A stretch of DNA of 64,000 nucleotides from Adineta vaga (taxonomy: Eukaryota > Rotifera), in the NCBI GenBank assembly GCA_021613535.1, contig CP075492.1:5766001-5830000 (forward strand), in the 5' to 3' direction. Positions within the stretch are counted from its first letter, which is position 1, and every line of letters starts with the position of its first letter. The notes beneath the pieces were generated by a model. The model did no database searches, had not been told where the DNA came from, and worked only from the letters and a program-made list of their open reading frames with translations. Shown here one piece after another: positions 1 through 10,857 of the stretch. A program made the translations under genes and the position numbers.

Positions 1-1507
1 ATTCTCTATTAACAACAAAAAAACAAACAACATTTGTCCTTGATCCATTGATATTATATTAATTATTTGCATATGTTCTCTTTTCAAAGTGAAAAAGAAC
101 ATAAGAATTGTTATGAAAGAAATATTTCATATAGTGTTTAATGCTTTAGGATTAAGAGTATTTTCTCATTGTTGAATTGAGAAAAAAAATGAAAAAGAAA
201 TTGATTCGACTATTCTTGTCACGATGCCTCTCTACCCGAGATTTGACAAACAAATCACATGTCAATTTAGTGTGGAGACGATCATAATCTGTTTCGAGAC
301 GGTACTAAACATTGAATTGAGTGCAAATCTAACAGTCCGATTAAATCAGCTTATATTACGATTGCTAAATATCGAAGAAATTAATCTATTATTTACAAGA
401 CTGATTTCAAAGTTATTAGACATCAGTATGTTTTCCTGACGATTGAAGAGAACAACTTGCTTTTTTTGCATTACAGATTTGACAGTATGATGGATCTATT
501 CTATACGATGCTCTGTGTCATTTTAAATTAGTTTTCTCATGTATAAAAACAAAAGTTTTCTTAGTTGAAGATTACTTTGATAAAAATCAAAGTCCTATTA
601 TTAAGATTACATTCATCTAAACTTAATCTTCAAAGAAGATAACCTGTAGATTTATCTTTTTTTCATAAAAGAATCATCGAAGCAAGGTATTATATCCAAG
701 ATTTAAAATATGTTGAAAACTATCTCTATATTTAATATTATAGATGATGATTCTTATATTGTTGTTACTATTACAATATTCAGATAAAAAATTATCAAGA
801 CTTTTGAACAATTTTATGCATGAAATCATAGACAACTTGAGATTGTTGTAAAGAATGAATAATGTAATCAGAACCCATGCTGAAAATATTTGACATCTAA
901 AATATTGTAAACATCTCGTAATGTATTTCTCAAGGACTATCTTTGTGTTAACTCTATGAATTATTTATTTATTCCAAATATGTTTAACATTACATCTGTT
1001 GAAGTGCGAAAACTACTTATAGATTATATACTCCAGTTCTTAATTATCTTCACATTGTGTGTTTCCTTCGTTGATATAAAGAATTTTGAGTAAATTCAGA
1101 TAAATATTCATATATTACAAGAAGAAAAGAAAAAGTCAAAGAAAGAATAGATTATATCATTGATTGTTTGTCTATTCACCTGATATGAATTGTTCTGAAT
1201 ACAAATTTATGTCTATTTCAGAACAGATTTTCTTGAAGGATAGTTAATATCTCCAATGAAAAAAATAATCTGACAACTTGAAATGTCAACAACAGTATTT
1301 TAATCTTATTGAACTGATGTACGTCGGTGAAAAAAAATGAATATTACTAGGTTCGAAGATCATCGGAAGTGAATAATCAAAGCAGTTTTGATCAGAATAA
1401 ACTATTTAAGAAGACTTGTTATTGATAATTCATATGATAGATTTATTAGTTGATTATAGAAAATAAACAGTATCATTCAGTACTTTTTTGTTTCTATTTC
1501 CATGATG
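1..1507. other. AT-rich intergenic, no gene recognised
   Basis: Only short, stop-rich frames are visible on both strands. The longest, on + at 224-439, has no family resemblance, no splice context and no signal sequence. I see no gene, RNA or mobile element here. Confidence 0.5.
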
Positions 1508-1978
1508 TTAGTTAATACCATGATTAGCCAATTCATTTGACATTTGTAATGCAGCACACAATGGACAACAGCTCGTTGCAAGAAAATCATTGCATGAATC
1601 GCCCTATTCCATACTTTTAATGACGTTAATCATCTAATTTTATAACATAACTTACTCGAATTCGTAGAATAGATCGAACCTTCATACGATATGTAGTCAA
1701 AATATTTGGAACACAACAACATGACGTTTTTGATTCATCAATTTTTTCTGCTAATGAACCCAGAAAACAACAGAAACACCAATATGCATAACAACCTAAT
1801 AATATTAATATACAAAATATATTCCGAAATCGACGAATTACATCTTTCATTTACATTGAGACATATTATCAAAACAACTAAACAAATCTGCGGACCATTC
1901 ATTATTTAATTGTTGAAATGGATTACTAGCTATAGGTTGATTTGTAACATACTCAGTTCGTTGATTTGTATAAGACAT
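1508..1978 (-). CDS. PLAC8-family cysteine-rich protein, 3 exons
   Basis: Three small exons (1855-1978, 1656-1795, 1508-1603) join in phase into a 119-residue protein. Seen: a Gln/Asn-rich N-terminus followed by EWSADLFSCFD, then the cysteine clusters QCCYAYWCFCC and SCCCVP, then a C-terminal GDSCNDFLATSCCPLCA followed by QMSNEL. That order is the hallmark of PLAC8/cornifelin-type proteins, which are small, Cys-rich and often membrane-associated, with roles from cell-size control to metal transport. Introns are 59 and 52 bases with GT-AG ends, and the exon lengths sum to exactly 120 codons including TAA. Because the exons are short the gene is easily missed by ORF scanning. The family call is firm; the biochemical role is unknown. 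Confidence 0.85.
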
Positions 1979-2783
1979 CGTTTGTCGGTTAAATAAGATC
2001 TAAAAAAACTACATAATCAAGCGCCAATCGAACGTGTATATTATGATTAGAGGATTTATATGTATCGAAAATTTCAAACTGAATAAAGGTATATTTGATT
2101 GTAGACAAGGTATTCAACAGAAGAAAGTCGATAAATAAATATGAATATGCAAGTAACGTGAAATTAAACCTTGTGATATGCTGTGAATAATCATCTATCG
2201 TTTATTAGTTTTGTCAAGTATTTCACTCTTCATAGAGCTGAATAGCAATTCAATAGATCCTATTCAAATAGTCTATTTTTTTTTATTTCTATAGTCATTT
2301 AAATGGAAATAAATCGTAGCCGATAGTGAACAAGTATATAAATCAAAATGTGATGGTTGACTAGCAGCGAATTTTATATTATTTATATTAATTAAATTTG
2401 AAGAGAACAAGTAGTCGTGTTTCGTGTACTTTGTAACACATAAACTCTTTCTCTCTCTCTCTTGAGATATTGTATTAGATAAATTATATTTCAATGGCAA
2501 ATACTGTCCATTATTTCGGTGAAAATTTAAAACGCACCATTTTGAAGCCATTTCATGACATTTCAGGCAAATTCCAATGTATTTGTTTGAAGAAAAATAG
2601 AAACACTTGTGATGCTTAGATGTATATATGATTGTGCAATCTTTACGATTTGTTCGTTCTCGCACTTTCATCATCGTGAGATTTCAGAGTAAAGAAAGAA
2701 AAAAAGAGTCTTCTTTTCTTTGTATTTGTTTGCTTCTCAGATCTGTTGATTTTAACATTTTGAAAGACAAAAGTACTGGCAAC
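1979..2783. other. intergenic between divergent genes
   Basis: Upstream of both the PLAC8-type gene (minus) and the first ADP-ribosyltransferase-fold gene (plus), so it presumably holds both promoters. A short CT run lies near 2450-2462. A longer upstream reading of the plus gene from 2628 is open, but the residues before 2784 are not family-like and were excluded. Confidence 0.4.
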
Positions 2784-4046
2784 ATGGCGGTAGCAAAATC
2801 ATTTCGATCCATCATCGTCGTCTGGCTTGATTCGGAAGTTAATAAAACAGAAGAAAATCTTAGTACACAACAGAGATTATTTGATAAATTTGGTAATGTA
2901 GAAGTTTTCGAAGATGCCGATAGTTGCCAAAAATTTATCGAATCAAAACGTGATTTACAAATTTTCCTTATTGTCAGTGGTCGATTATGTCGAAAGATTG
3001 TACCTGCTATTGATCGATTGGAACACGTTGCAGGCATTTATATCTATTGTATGAATAAAAGTAATCACGAAGAATGGGCACGTGGATTTGATAAAGTTAG
3101 TTGATTTTGATTTTAAGAATTTAGTCTTTTTTTATTCTTCTATAGATTAATGAAATAATTGTTGAAATCGATCGATTGTTTACTCGAATTCAAACTGATG
3201 TAGCTAAATTAGAAACAAAACATGAATCAACAACTTATTCGACTGCAGGTATAGTCATCAAATAAATTTGTATACGATAGATGTCGTTTCTAACTTTATA
3301 TTTCATGTTTTGATAATATTGTTTTAGGTTCAAAATCTACACTGGTTACCGAAACGAGTAATCCATATCCTCAAGCTTCTGATTCAGTTGGTAAGCAATC
3401 GTCTATACTTGATGGATATGAAAAATTACCGTTAGTATCACTTGAAGAAGCTGTTCAACCTTTTAAAGATATTGTTACTGAAGTTGATCAAATGGTGTGG
3501 ACAGCAAAACAAAATTGTCAAAAACCTGAAGAAGGCTTAACATGTGATGAATCTGCATCGATTTCTGTATATACAATGGAATGGTATCCAAAAGAAAGTT
3601 CTCTTTCTTATATTTTAAATGAAATCCTACGTTCCGAAAACAAACAACAAATTAAACCGTGGTTTTTATATTTAAGATTGATTTTTCATGCACTTTCAAA
3701 ATTAAAAACTGTCAATCGAATTGTCTATCAAGGATTTCTTGGTGATGTCAAAAAGAATTATTCGACTGGAAAAACTTTTACAACTTGGGAGTTTTCCAAT
3801 TGTACATCATCGATCAAATCATTAGAAGATGATGAAGATTTTGGTAAAACAGGTGAACGAACACTTTTAACAATCGAGTGTCAATCAGGTAAAGATATAA
3901 CTCGACATGCATTCGATCCATCCAAAGAACAAGTTCTTTTTTCACCTGGCTGTCAATTTAAAGTTATTTCATGTCTTCAAACAGGTGATGAACTCAATAT
4001 TGTTCAAGTTGAAGAAATAAAATCACCATATTCTTTCGTTTTATAA
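2784..4046 (+). CDS. ADP-ribosyltransferase-fold protein, catalytic motifs degenerate
   Basis: Exons 2784-3095, 3146-3248 and 3328-4046 give 377 residues in one continuous frame. Residues about 10-110 form an N-terminal domain (VVWLDSEVN, IFLIVSGRLCR, AGIYIYCMN) that is shared with the neighbour at 8406 and is typical of bdelloid ADP-ribosyltransferase genes; its function is unknown to me. Residues about 215-377 resemble the arginine-specific mono-ADP-ribosyltransferase core. The usual catalytic Arg (VYRG) is Gln here (VYQG, residue 273) and the ExE motif reads KEQ (residues 338-340); a FSNCTSS segment stands for the STS motif. The start at 2784 matches the neighbour's start. There is no signal peptide and no TPR tail. 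By family knowledge the loss of R and ExE predicts no transferase activity, so the protein is probably a pseudoenzyme or NAD/target-binding relative. Confidence 0.8.
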
Positions 4047-4530
4047 ACACATATATGATAGTTGTTTTTCTTAAAAGTGAATAAAATATAAGAAAGACAA
4101 TTGTATATTCTTTAGTCTCCAACATATATAAATACATCGCAAACATAGTGCTCTATCATTGTTAGAGAACTCAGTTTGTTTGTTTAGATATTCTGTGTAT
4201 GTTGTTGCGTAAATTAAAATTTAGAGGAATTTTAATTAGCCCTGGATTTCAATTTTCCCTGAAACATATATTTAGAAGTTCAAAATACGTCGTTGCTTGT
4301 TTTTCCATTTCATATGTTAAATGCAGAACTAATATTCCATTACATATCTTCAAGAAAAATAACGATATTCAGTTTGAAGATAAGTTCATTTATATCATGA
4401 ACAGCAGAATGTTTTTTTGACAGTTTGTCCTTAAGTTTAACCTTATTTTATTAAAAAAATCTCCTTGTATACAACGAATATTGTTTTAGCTGATATTTAA
4501 TATTTTCTCATGAAAATATAGTTCCGATTA
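4047..4530. other. convergent intergenic
   Basis: Lies between the 3' ends of the ADP-ribosyltransferase-fold gene (+) and the GPCR (-). It is AT-rich with poly-A-signal-like AATAAA near 4081. The 73-codon frame at 4199 has no family features. Nothing else is seen. Confidence 0.4.
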
Positions 4531-5575
4531 TTAATCTTCACCTACTGCAATTTGATTAATTCCACCATGTTGTTCTGTTCCTTTTCTAGAACAAAGAGTC
4601 GATAAAACATAAATAAATTGCTGGCGAAATCGTTTGGATACGCATATATAAATATAAAATGGACTCTATCAAATCAAAATGATATGTTCAATTGTATCTT
4701 GAAAACAAAACTTTTCATATTCTTACCGCAAAATTCAAATAGTAAATCATTCCCGTAATATAATTCATGAAATTAAGTTGTGCATTTGTAAGAGATAAAG
4801 AATTCAAATTGGCTGTATAAAGTACGAATAAAACACTTACATATGGTACAACAACGATCGTTTTATAAACAACTTGTACGAGTACCATACTTGTCAATTG
4901 TTTATCTAATTCTCGTCGAACAAGTGGAACTGTTCGATAAGGAATTTGTCGAACATTCCAATAAGCTAATGATCCAAATATAATATCGATAAAAACGTGT
5001 AATAATCCAGTTAGAATAAGTAAATAGACAAAACTATAATATGTTTGATAATCTGGATTTGTTATTGTACACATGAGTGCTTTTGTTCGTGAAGAATAAC
5101 TTATATTAAATGAAATAACACTTGGAATACCATGAAGAAGCCAAATGATGAAAAATATTGTACATATCATAATAGATTTTCTTACGTTAAAAAATTGTTG
5201 ACAACGAACACGAAATGATGTAGCCAAACATTGATCAATTGTTGCTAAACATAAACATGTATAGGATGATAATGCACAAAATTGTAAACAATAAATTCGA
5301 AATTTGCAATAGAATTCCGATTTTTCAGTCCAATCAACTTCAAATCCTGTTATCATTATACGTGATAATAAACCTGTGACTAATTGACCAATATTAACAA
5401 ATGACATAAAAGTTAAAAAGATTGCACAAGAACTTCGTCGAAATGTTTGAAGACTTAAAAAAACAATAATATTGAAAATTCCACCAGTAATTCCTAAACT
5501 AAATATTGGAATTCCAGCATAGATAGCGATATATTTTGAAATAATTGTATAACTTGAATTAGCTGTTGTCGACAT
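4531..5575 (-). CDS. rhodopsin-class 7-TM receptor (peptide-type GPCR)
   Basis: Two exons (4727-5575 and 4531-4665, 61-base intron) encode 327 residues. Seven hydrophobic segments can be counted, starting with YAGIPIFSLGITGGIFNIIV. The cytosolic end of TM3 reads ATIDQCLAT in place of DRY. Exon 2 completes TM7: the FA of exon 1 joins SPFYIYICVSKRFRQQF, giving a loosely NPxxY-like helix end followed by a basic amphipathic helix 8. Extracellular Cys pairs are present in the TM3 and ECL2 regions. The receptor belongs to the short FMRFamide/peptide-like receptors that are strongly expanded in rotifers; the ligand cannot be predicted. The exon 2 splice is supported by phase and by the helix-8 motif, and TAA follows VGED. 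Confidence 0.85.
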
Positions 5576-7089
5576 CGTGCATGTAAAACTTCGTTATGAT
5601 TGTTATCTACTAGAAAGTAAGAGAGAAATTAATAATGTCATAAGAAATGAGTAGGCTACTTATGTCAGTACCAGACGAGAAAAAAAGTGAAAAAAAAAGT
5701 TTTTCTCTCTAAATTCCTCTTTTGATCTTAAACATTACGAAGAAGAAGAAGAAGAAGTCGTGTTCGAGATCATAACATAAGACACAAAATGTTAATTAAT
5801 TTGATCAAAATCACGAGATGTTTAATAACAACATTCGTTTTTTTTTTATTTTGAATTTATCATTGAAATGTTTTATAATTTTGAATGTAATACAAGATTA
5901 TGTCTAAGAAGATGAATCAATTGTATCATCTACTTTTAATTACAAACATAAAATGACGATATAGACAAACGTATTATTATCAAAGAGGTCACTGAAAACT
6001 AAATTAATGAGAGGAAAGTTTATTGCGCAGTAATTTGAATCTTTATATTTCTTTTTATACCTTGATCTTCGAAATTTCTCAGATGTTCCATCGGATAAAT
6101 GTAACATTCAATTTGATAATGTCATTTGAACATTTGTTTGATTATGACATACTTTATTCTTTTATAATTCTTGCTCTCATACGATCAATTGTCTTTAGAC
6201 TAGACATCCATAATAGAGACCAGAAGGCTTCATAAATATTTTACATTGAATTCAACTCAATAGCATATTTTTTAATTACGAACTTCAAAAGATTAAAAAT
6301 GATAAAAATAACTTTTGTTGTTACTTTCTTATGCATTTCTAGTGCTTATAAATCACCTTTATTACTAATTCCAGTTGACACATAGAATATCAGACGATGA
6401 AATAGTTTGAGTGCACAGATATTTCAACTAATTGTAATTTACCTGCAAGACATGTGTAATTTTTAATAATTATATATGGCATAAAATTAAGAATATTAAA
6501 AATTAGCTGAACGAGAACTATACGGGTGAATTACTTATCGTATTTCATGCAGCGTACAGGAAAAAGTCAAATTAGAATAGGAGTTTTCAAATAGATTATA
6601 ATGTGTTGAGAAAAATGAAGAAGTTTAAAAGTCGATGGTAGATCCTATAGAAAGAAATTAGTGCCTTGAAATAGTTCTTTCATCGAATAAATGACATCAT
6701 CGTATTTTTGAGCTTATAAGTATTTATTACTAAAAATAAAATGAAAATTACGTCAATAGAAATAATGATAATTGACATTCTATTGTGAATTTTACTCTTC
6801 TATTTGATAGTTATTTTATGTAATTAAAATATCATCCGACAAGTTTTTATTTAAATCCAATCAGTCACGCCTTATAGATTCCTAGAGTGGATTAACATTT
6901 TAAAATATAGCCATTTTTTTGTTTGTAGAACAATATATTTTCACAAGTGTTCGAATTGCATCTACAGATGGAAATAGAGACAGATGTTTTCTTTTATTTT
7001 TAATCAATTTAATCGGAAAAAGAGATGATACATAAAACTAAATAAATCATATGAAAACTAAACTATTATGAATGTTTTCTTTTCTTGAT
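5576..7089. other. AT-rich intergenic
   Basis: Stop-rich in all frames. A (GAA)n run lies at about 5740-5757 and several A/T homopolymers are present. It presumably contains the GPCR promoter at its left end. No gene was recognised. Confidence 0.4.
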
Positions 7090-7416
7090 TTATGCGAACG
7101 GATTATTACGATGGTTTTTTATTATTGTTGTTCGTTGTTTTGGATGAGTTTTCTTAAATGGTGATCGATGAGGTGTTTTGGTTTTCGTACATGTTGCAGT
7201 GATTGATCCAGGTGTTCCCATACATTGACTAGGATGACGAAGTTTACATGCATTTTTGCAGCTTGTTGCAGAACATGTTGGCATAGAGATAGCACCTAAG
7301 TATCGTTTTATACATCGATTACCTTTACAACATGAACATGAACATTGACTTTTGCCATTGATCAGTGCAAATAAAACACAGAGGATTAAAAGAGAAAGTA
7401 AGAGACGACGAACCAT
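7090..7416 (-). CDS. small secreted cysteine-rich protein
   Basis: A single exon encodes 108 residues. Residues 1-21 are a clear signal peptide (two Arg then LLLSLLILCVLFALING). The mature part begins SQCSCSCCKGNRC, has two further Cys clusters (CSATSCKNAC and SQCMG) and one last Cys, then a Lys/Arg/Thr/Pro-rich basic tail without cysteines. About 11 cysteines in some 55 residues imply a disulphide-rich extracellular fold. I do not recognise the family. It stands alone between long AT-rich gaps. The start is the only Met giving a signal peptide. Confidence 0.65.
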   Translation of the reverse strand: MVRRLLLSLLILCVLFALINGKSQCSCSCCKGNRCIKRYLGAISMPTCSATSCKNACKLRHPSQCMGTPGSITATCTKTKTPHRSPFKKTHPKQRTTIIKNHRNNPFA

Positions 7417-8405
7417 ATTTACGTGAAAATGAATTGATGTAAGAAGAAAAAATTTATCTTTAACCTTTGCAAAGATATTGATAGTTGATTAAGTACAAAC
7501 AAAAAAGAGCAGCGGGTATTTTTTCTCTTTATGATAAATATCATGTTACAATAAAACTCAACCTTGATAGATTATGTATGCACAACACAAATAGTTGTCT
7601 TCTCATAAACATATCTTACTACCAAAAGATTTTCTATTGTGATTTCATTAAAAACGAGATAAAGGTAGAACAGTAGTAGATTTCTGTATTATTTGAAGAT
7701 ATCCATATTCAACAATACATTTAACATAGAATAATATTCTCCCTTTTTACAAACGTCATTATAACGAGTAAAGAAAAACGAATTGAAGTTATTAAAATCT
7801 TTTTTATGAACAGTAATGCGAACATTTTTGTATCTGTCAACTATTTTAACAGTTTCGTTCACGCATATAGATTCGTTGTTGTACACCATCGAAGAAATTA
7901 CAATGTTGTGATATTTTGTTTACTTATATGCTCGTTGATTGTAGATTCATATGTAAACAAGAAACACTTATTCAAAAATACAATTTGAATATTAAAATAT
8001 AACTGTAGAATAAATGATAAGATCTCATAATCTATCTAAAATTACTCTATGAAGTCGTTGGCGACCACTTTCAATGCTTTCTTTGGAAATTCTATAAAGT
8101 ATTGCGGATGCATTGTTTTTCTTCTATATGTATGTAACAAACTGCATGTTTTACGATGCTCGTTTTCTTCTTTCCAGCTTTCCCCGAATTTTGAATAAGT
8201 CATTTTTATTTTCGCATCTACTACTTTATTATGTCAATATTGCATCCCACTACAGAATACAAAGCGGAGAAAAACATACTTATGTGACAATGTATATATA
8301 AAAGCAAACATATTCAACAGAATTTTTCAAAATATAAGAAAAAGAGACATACAAAAGCTTACTATTCCAGTATTCATCTTTGTATAACAGTTTAATTGTT
8401 CAGAG
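7417..8405. other. intergenic, promoter region of the ART-TPR gene
   Basis: AT-rich and stop-rich, with no gene recognised. The right end carries a TATA element (listed separately) in front of the ADP-ribosyltransferase/TPR gene. Confidence 0.4.
8290..8302 (+). promoter_or_regulatory. TATA box of the ART-TPR gene
   Basis: TATATATAAAAG lies about 105 bases before the ATG at 8406. A TSS roughly 30 bases downstream would leave a 5' leader of about 75 bases. Position and sequence fit a metazoan core promoter; this is not experimentally shown. Confidence 0.5.
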
Positions 8406-10364
8406 ATGACTACTAGCAAAAATCCGACAACGAAATCGGCAAAATCAACTACGGCAGCCAGTACTATTTCTAATCATAATCTCGAGTCAGTTGCTTGTTT
8501 ATGGCTTGATCAAAATGTCAATACTACAGATGATAATCGTACAACTCTACAAGAACTTCGACAAATTATTAATCACCTTCGAACATTTGAAGATAGTAAT
8601 CAATGTGAACAATATGTTCAACAGGTTACTCAGGAAAAATTAGTTTTAATTGTTTCTGGTTCATTGGGACGAAATATCGTTCCTCGACTTCATTCTCTAC
8701 CTCAATTTTCGGCATGCTACGTATTCTGTGGTAATAAAGAAGCAAATGAACAATGGGCTAACAAATATCACAAGGTATGTACTTTACGTTTAATTGTAGA
8801 GATAACAAATCTTTGTCTGTTTTTTTAGGTAAAAGGAGTATTTGTAAAACGTTCCGAACTGGTTAATATGATTGCTCAAGATCAAGCAACTCGCAATAAA
8901 GTTGAAGATGGTGCATCGATATCCGTAATCAGTCATGGATCGAAATCCCTTCAAGCTCATAATGCCATATTTATGTGGTTTCAACTCTTCATCGAAGTTC
9001 TTCTTCGAATGCATCATAAATCAACTGATCGAAAAGAGCTGATTGATATTTGCAAGAAGAATTACAATGGTAATAAGAAAGAAATGGATATTATCCAAGA
9101 ATTCGAAAAAACATACAAAAGTGACAATGCAATATGGTGGTATACCAGAGAAGCATGTTTTTATCGAATAATGAACAAAGCTTTACGAGTTCAAGATTAT
9201 GATATTTTATTTCCACTTCGATTTTTTATTACAGATATTGCTAAACAATTAAAAAATGAACATGAAAACTTTATTCGTACAAGCGATACTCGAAATACCA
9301 TTCGTGTTTACCGTGGACAAGCAATTGGCATCGATGAACTTGATTTGATGAAGAAAAATATCGATGAGTACTTATCAATGAATTCTTTTTTATCAACCAG
9401 TCGTAATCGGTCAGTTGCTGTAGACTTTGTTCGTATGATTCCACTTAGTGAAGATCATCAAAGAATTTTATTTGAAATTGAAATTAATCCACGACTGAAA
9501 ACAAAGGCATTTGCTAATATCAAACAAATGAGTTATTATCAAAATGAAGATGAAGTTCTGATTATGCTTGGTGCTTTATTTCGAATTGAGAAGGTTACCG
9601 AAGATAAAAAGAATCGAATGTGGATAGCAAATGTATCATTAGCAAGCGAAGATGACTATCATTTGAAAGAAACATTTGCTTTCATGAAGGAAAAAATTGG
9701 TGATGAGACGAATTTAGATTCGTTAGGAACAATTCTATATGAAATGGGTGAATATCGTCAAGCAGAAAAGTGTTATAGACGAATGCTAGCAGAATCCCAG
9801 TGTGTAGTTTCAGATGCTCGTTGTGGAATTGGAAGGGCATTATTAAAATGTGAGGAATACGACGAGTCTTTCGAACATTTGCATCAGTCAATGACCATTC
9901 GAAAAGAAATATTGGGTGATGATCACGTGAAAGTAGGAAGATGTCACACCAATATTGGTGCCGTATATTGGATGCTTGACGATTATAAAAATGCGTTGAT
10001 TCATTTACAGGCAGCGAATACGATATACAACAAGACTTCTGAAGCAGATCATAGTGATTTGTCTGTATTGTACAATCGAATGGCTACCACATATGATGAG
10101 CTGGGTGAAAATAATTTAGCTCTCGAATATTATAACAAAACTCTTCAAGTACAACAAGCCAACTTACCAGAAGAACATCCAGATATTGCATTAACGTATA
10201 ATAACTTAGGGTGTTTTCATAGTGATACTGGAAATAATTGTAAAGCCTTGGAATACTTTAAAAAATCTCTTGTTATCAGCCGAAAAATATTGCCTCCCAC
10301 TCATGCAGAGGTTATTCGAACTGAAAACAACATTAGAAATATCGAAAAAAAAATGCAAAAATAA
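8406..10364 (+). CDS. NAD+--protein-arginine ADP-ribosyltransferase with TPR tail
   Basis: Exons 8406-8774 and 8829-10364 (54-base intron) encode 634 residues. Residues about 30-130 are the N-terminal domain shared with the gene at 2784 (ACLWLDQNVNTT, LVLIVSGSLGRNIVP). The ADP-ribosyltransferase core spans about 270-385 and has all three motifs of the R-S-E class: Arg in VYRG (residue 285), FLSTS (312-314) and EDE (363-365). Residues about 390-634 hold five or so tetratricopeptide repeats of the kinesin-light-chain type (ILYEMGEYRQAEKCY, NIGAVYWMLDDYKNAL, NNLGCFHSDTGNNCKAL). It is predicted to transfer ADP-ribose from NAD to arginines, with the TPRs presenting substrate or partner. There is no signal peptide, so a cytosolic site is likely. 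This architecture is common in bdelloid rotifers and rare elsewhere. Confidence 0.9.
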
Positions 10365-10857
10365 AACATATTCAGAAACAGCTAGTAAAGCGTTTATTCA
10401 TGATCGAATTTCAATAAATTTTATCAAGCAGATACTTTTCTCAACGCGGACGATTTATTATTGCACTGATTTAACAAATTTATGAAAATAATTACTATTC
10501 ACATAATGTCACGAAATCACAAACTCTTTAGCATAGAGCATAGATAATCACAATTCATTTGTCTAATTATGAAAACACTACCATTTCGTGTGTAAACAAT
10601 TAGATTCTTTTTCGAAATCGAACTAGATAGTTGCTTGATGAATCATAGCACACTGCTGCCATTATAAGTCTTTGAAAATCGAAAATAACAGTTTGCAAAT
10701 GTGATATCGCTCTAATTATGAGTATCTTTCTTTACATATATAGTGAAAAATAAGTTTATTGTATTCTTAAGAAAAGTTAGTCTTTTTCAGAAAAAATGAA
10801 AATGCGTTCAATTGAATTCCTATGAAATGCTTAACAGTGAATAATTACAAAATACGT
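10365..10857. other. convergent intergenic
   Basis: 3' flanks of the ART-TPR gene (+) and of the signal-anchored gene (-). AT-rich with no gene recognised; the frame continuing from 10222 to 10485 is an out-of-frame shadow. Confidence 0.4.

Noticed and set aside
8868-10364. Independent start at 8868 for the ART-TPR protein
   Set aside because: The upstream exon and 54-base intron join in phase and supply the domain shared with the gene at 2784.
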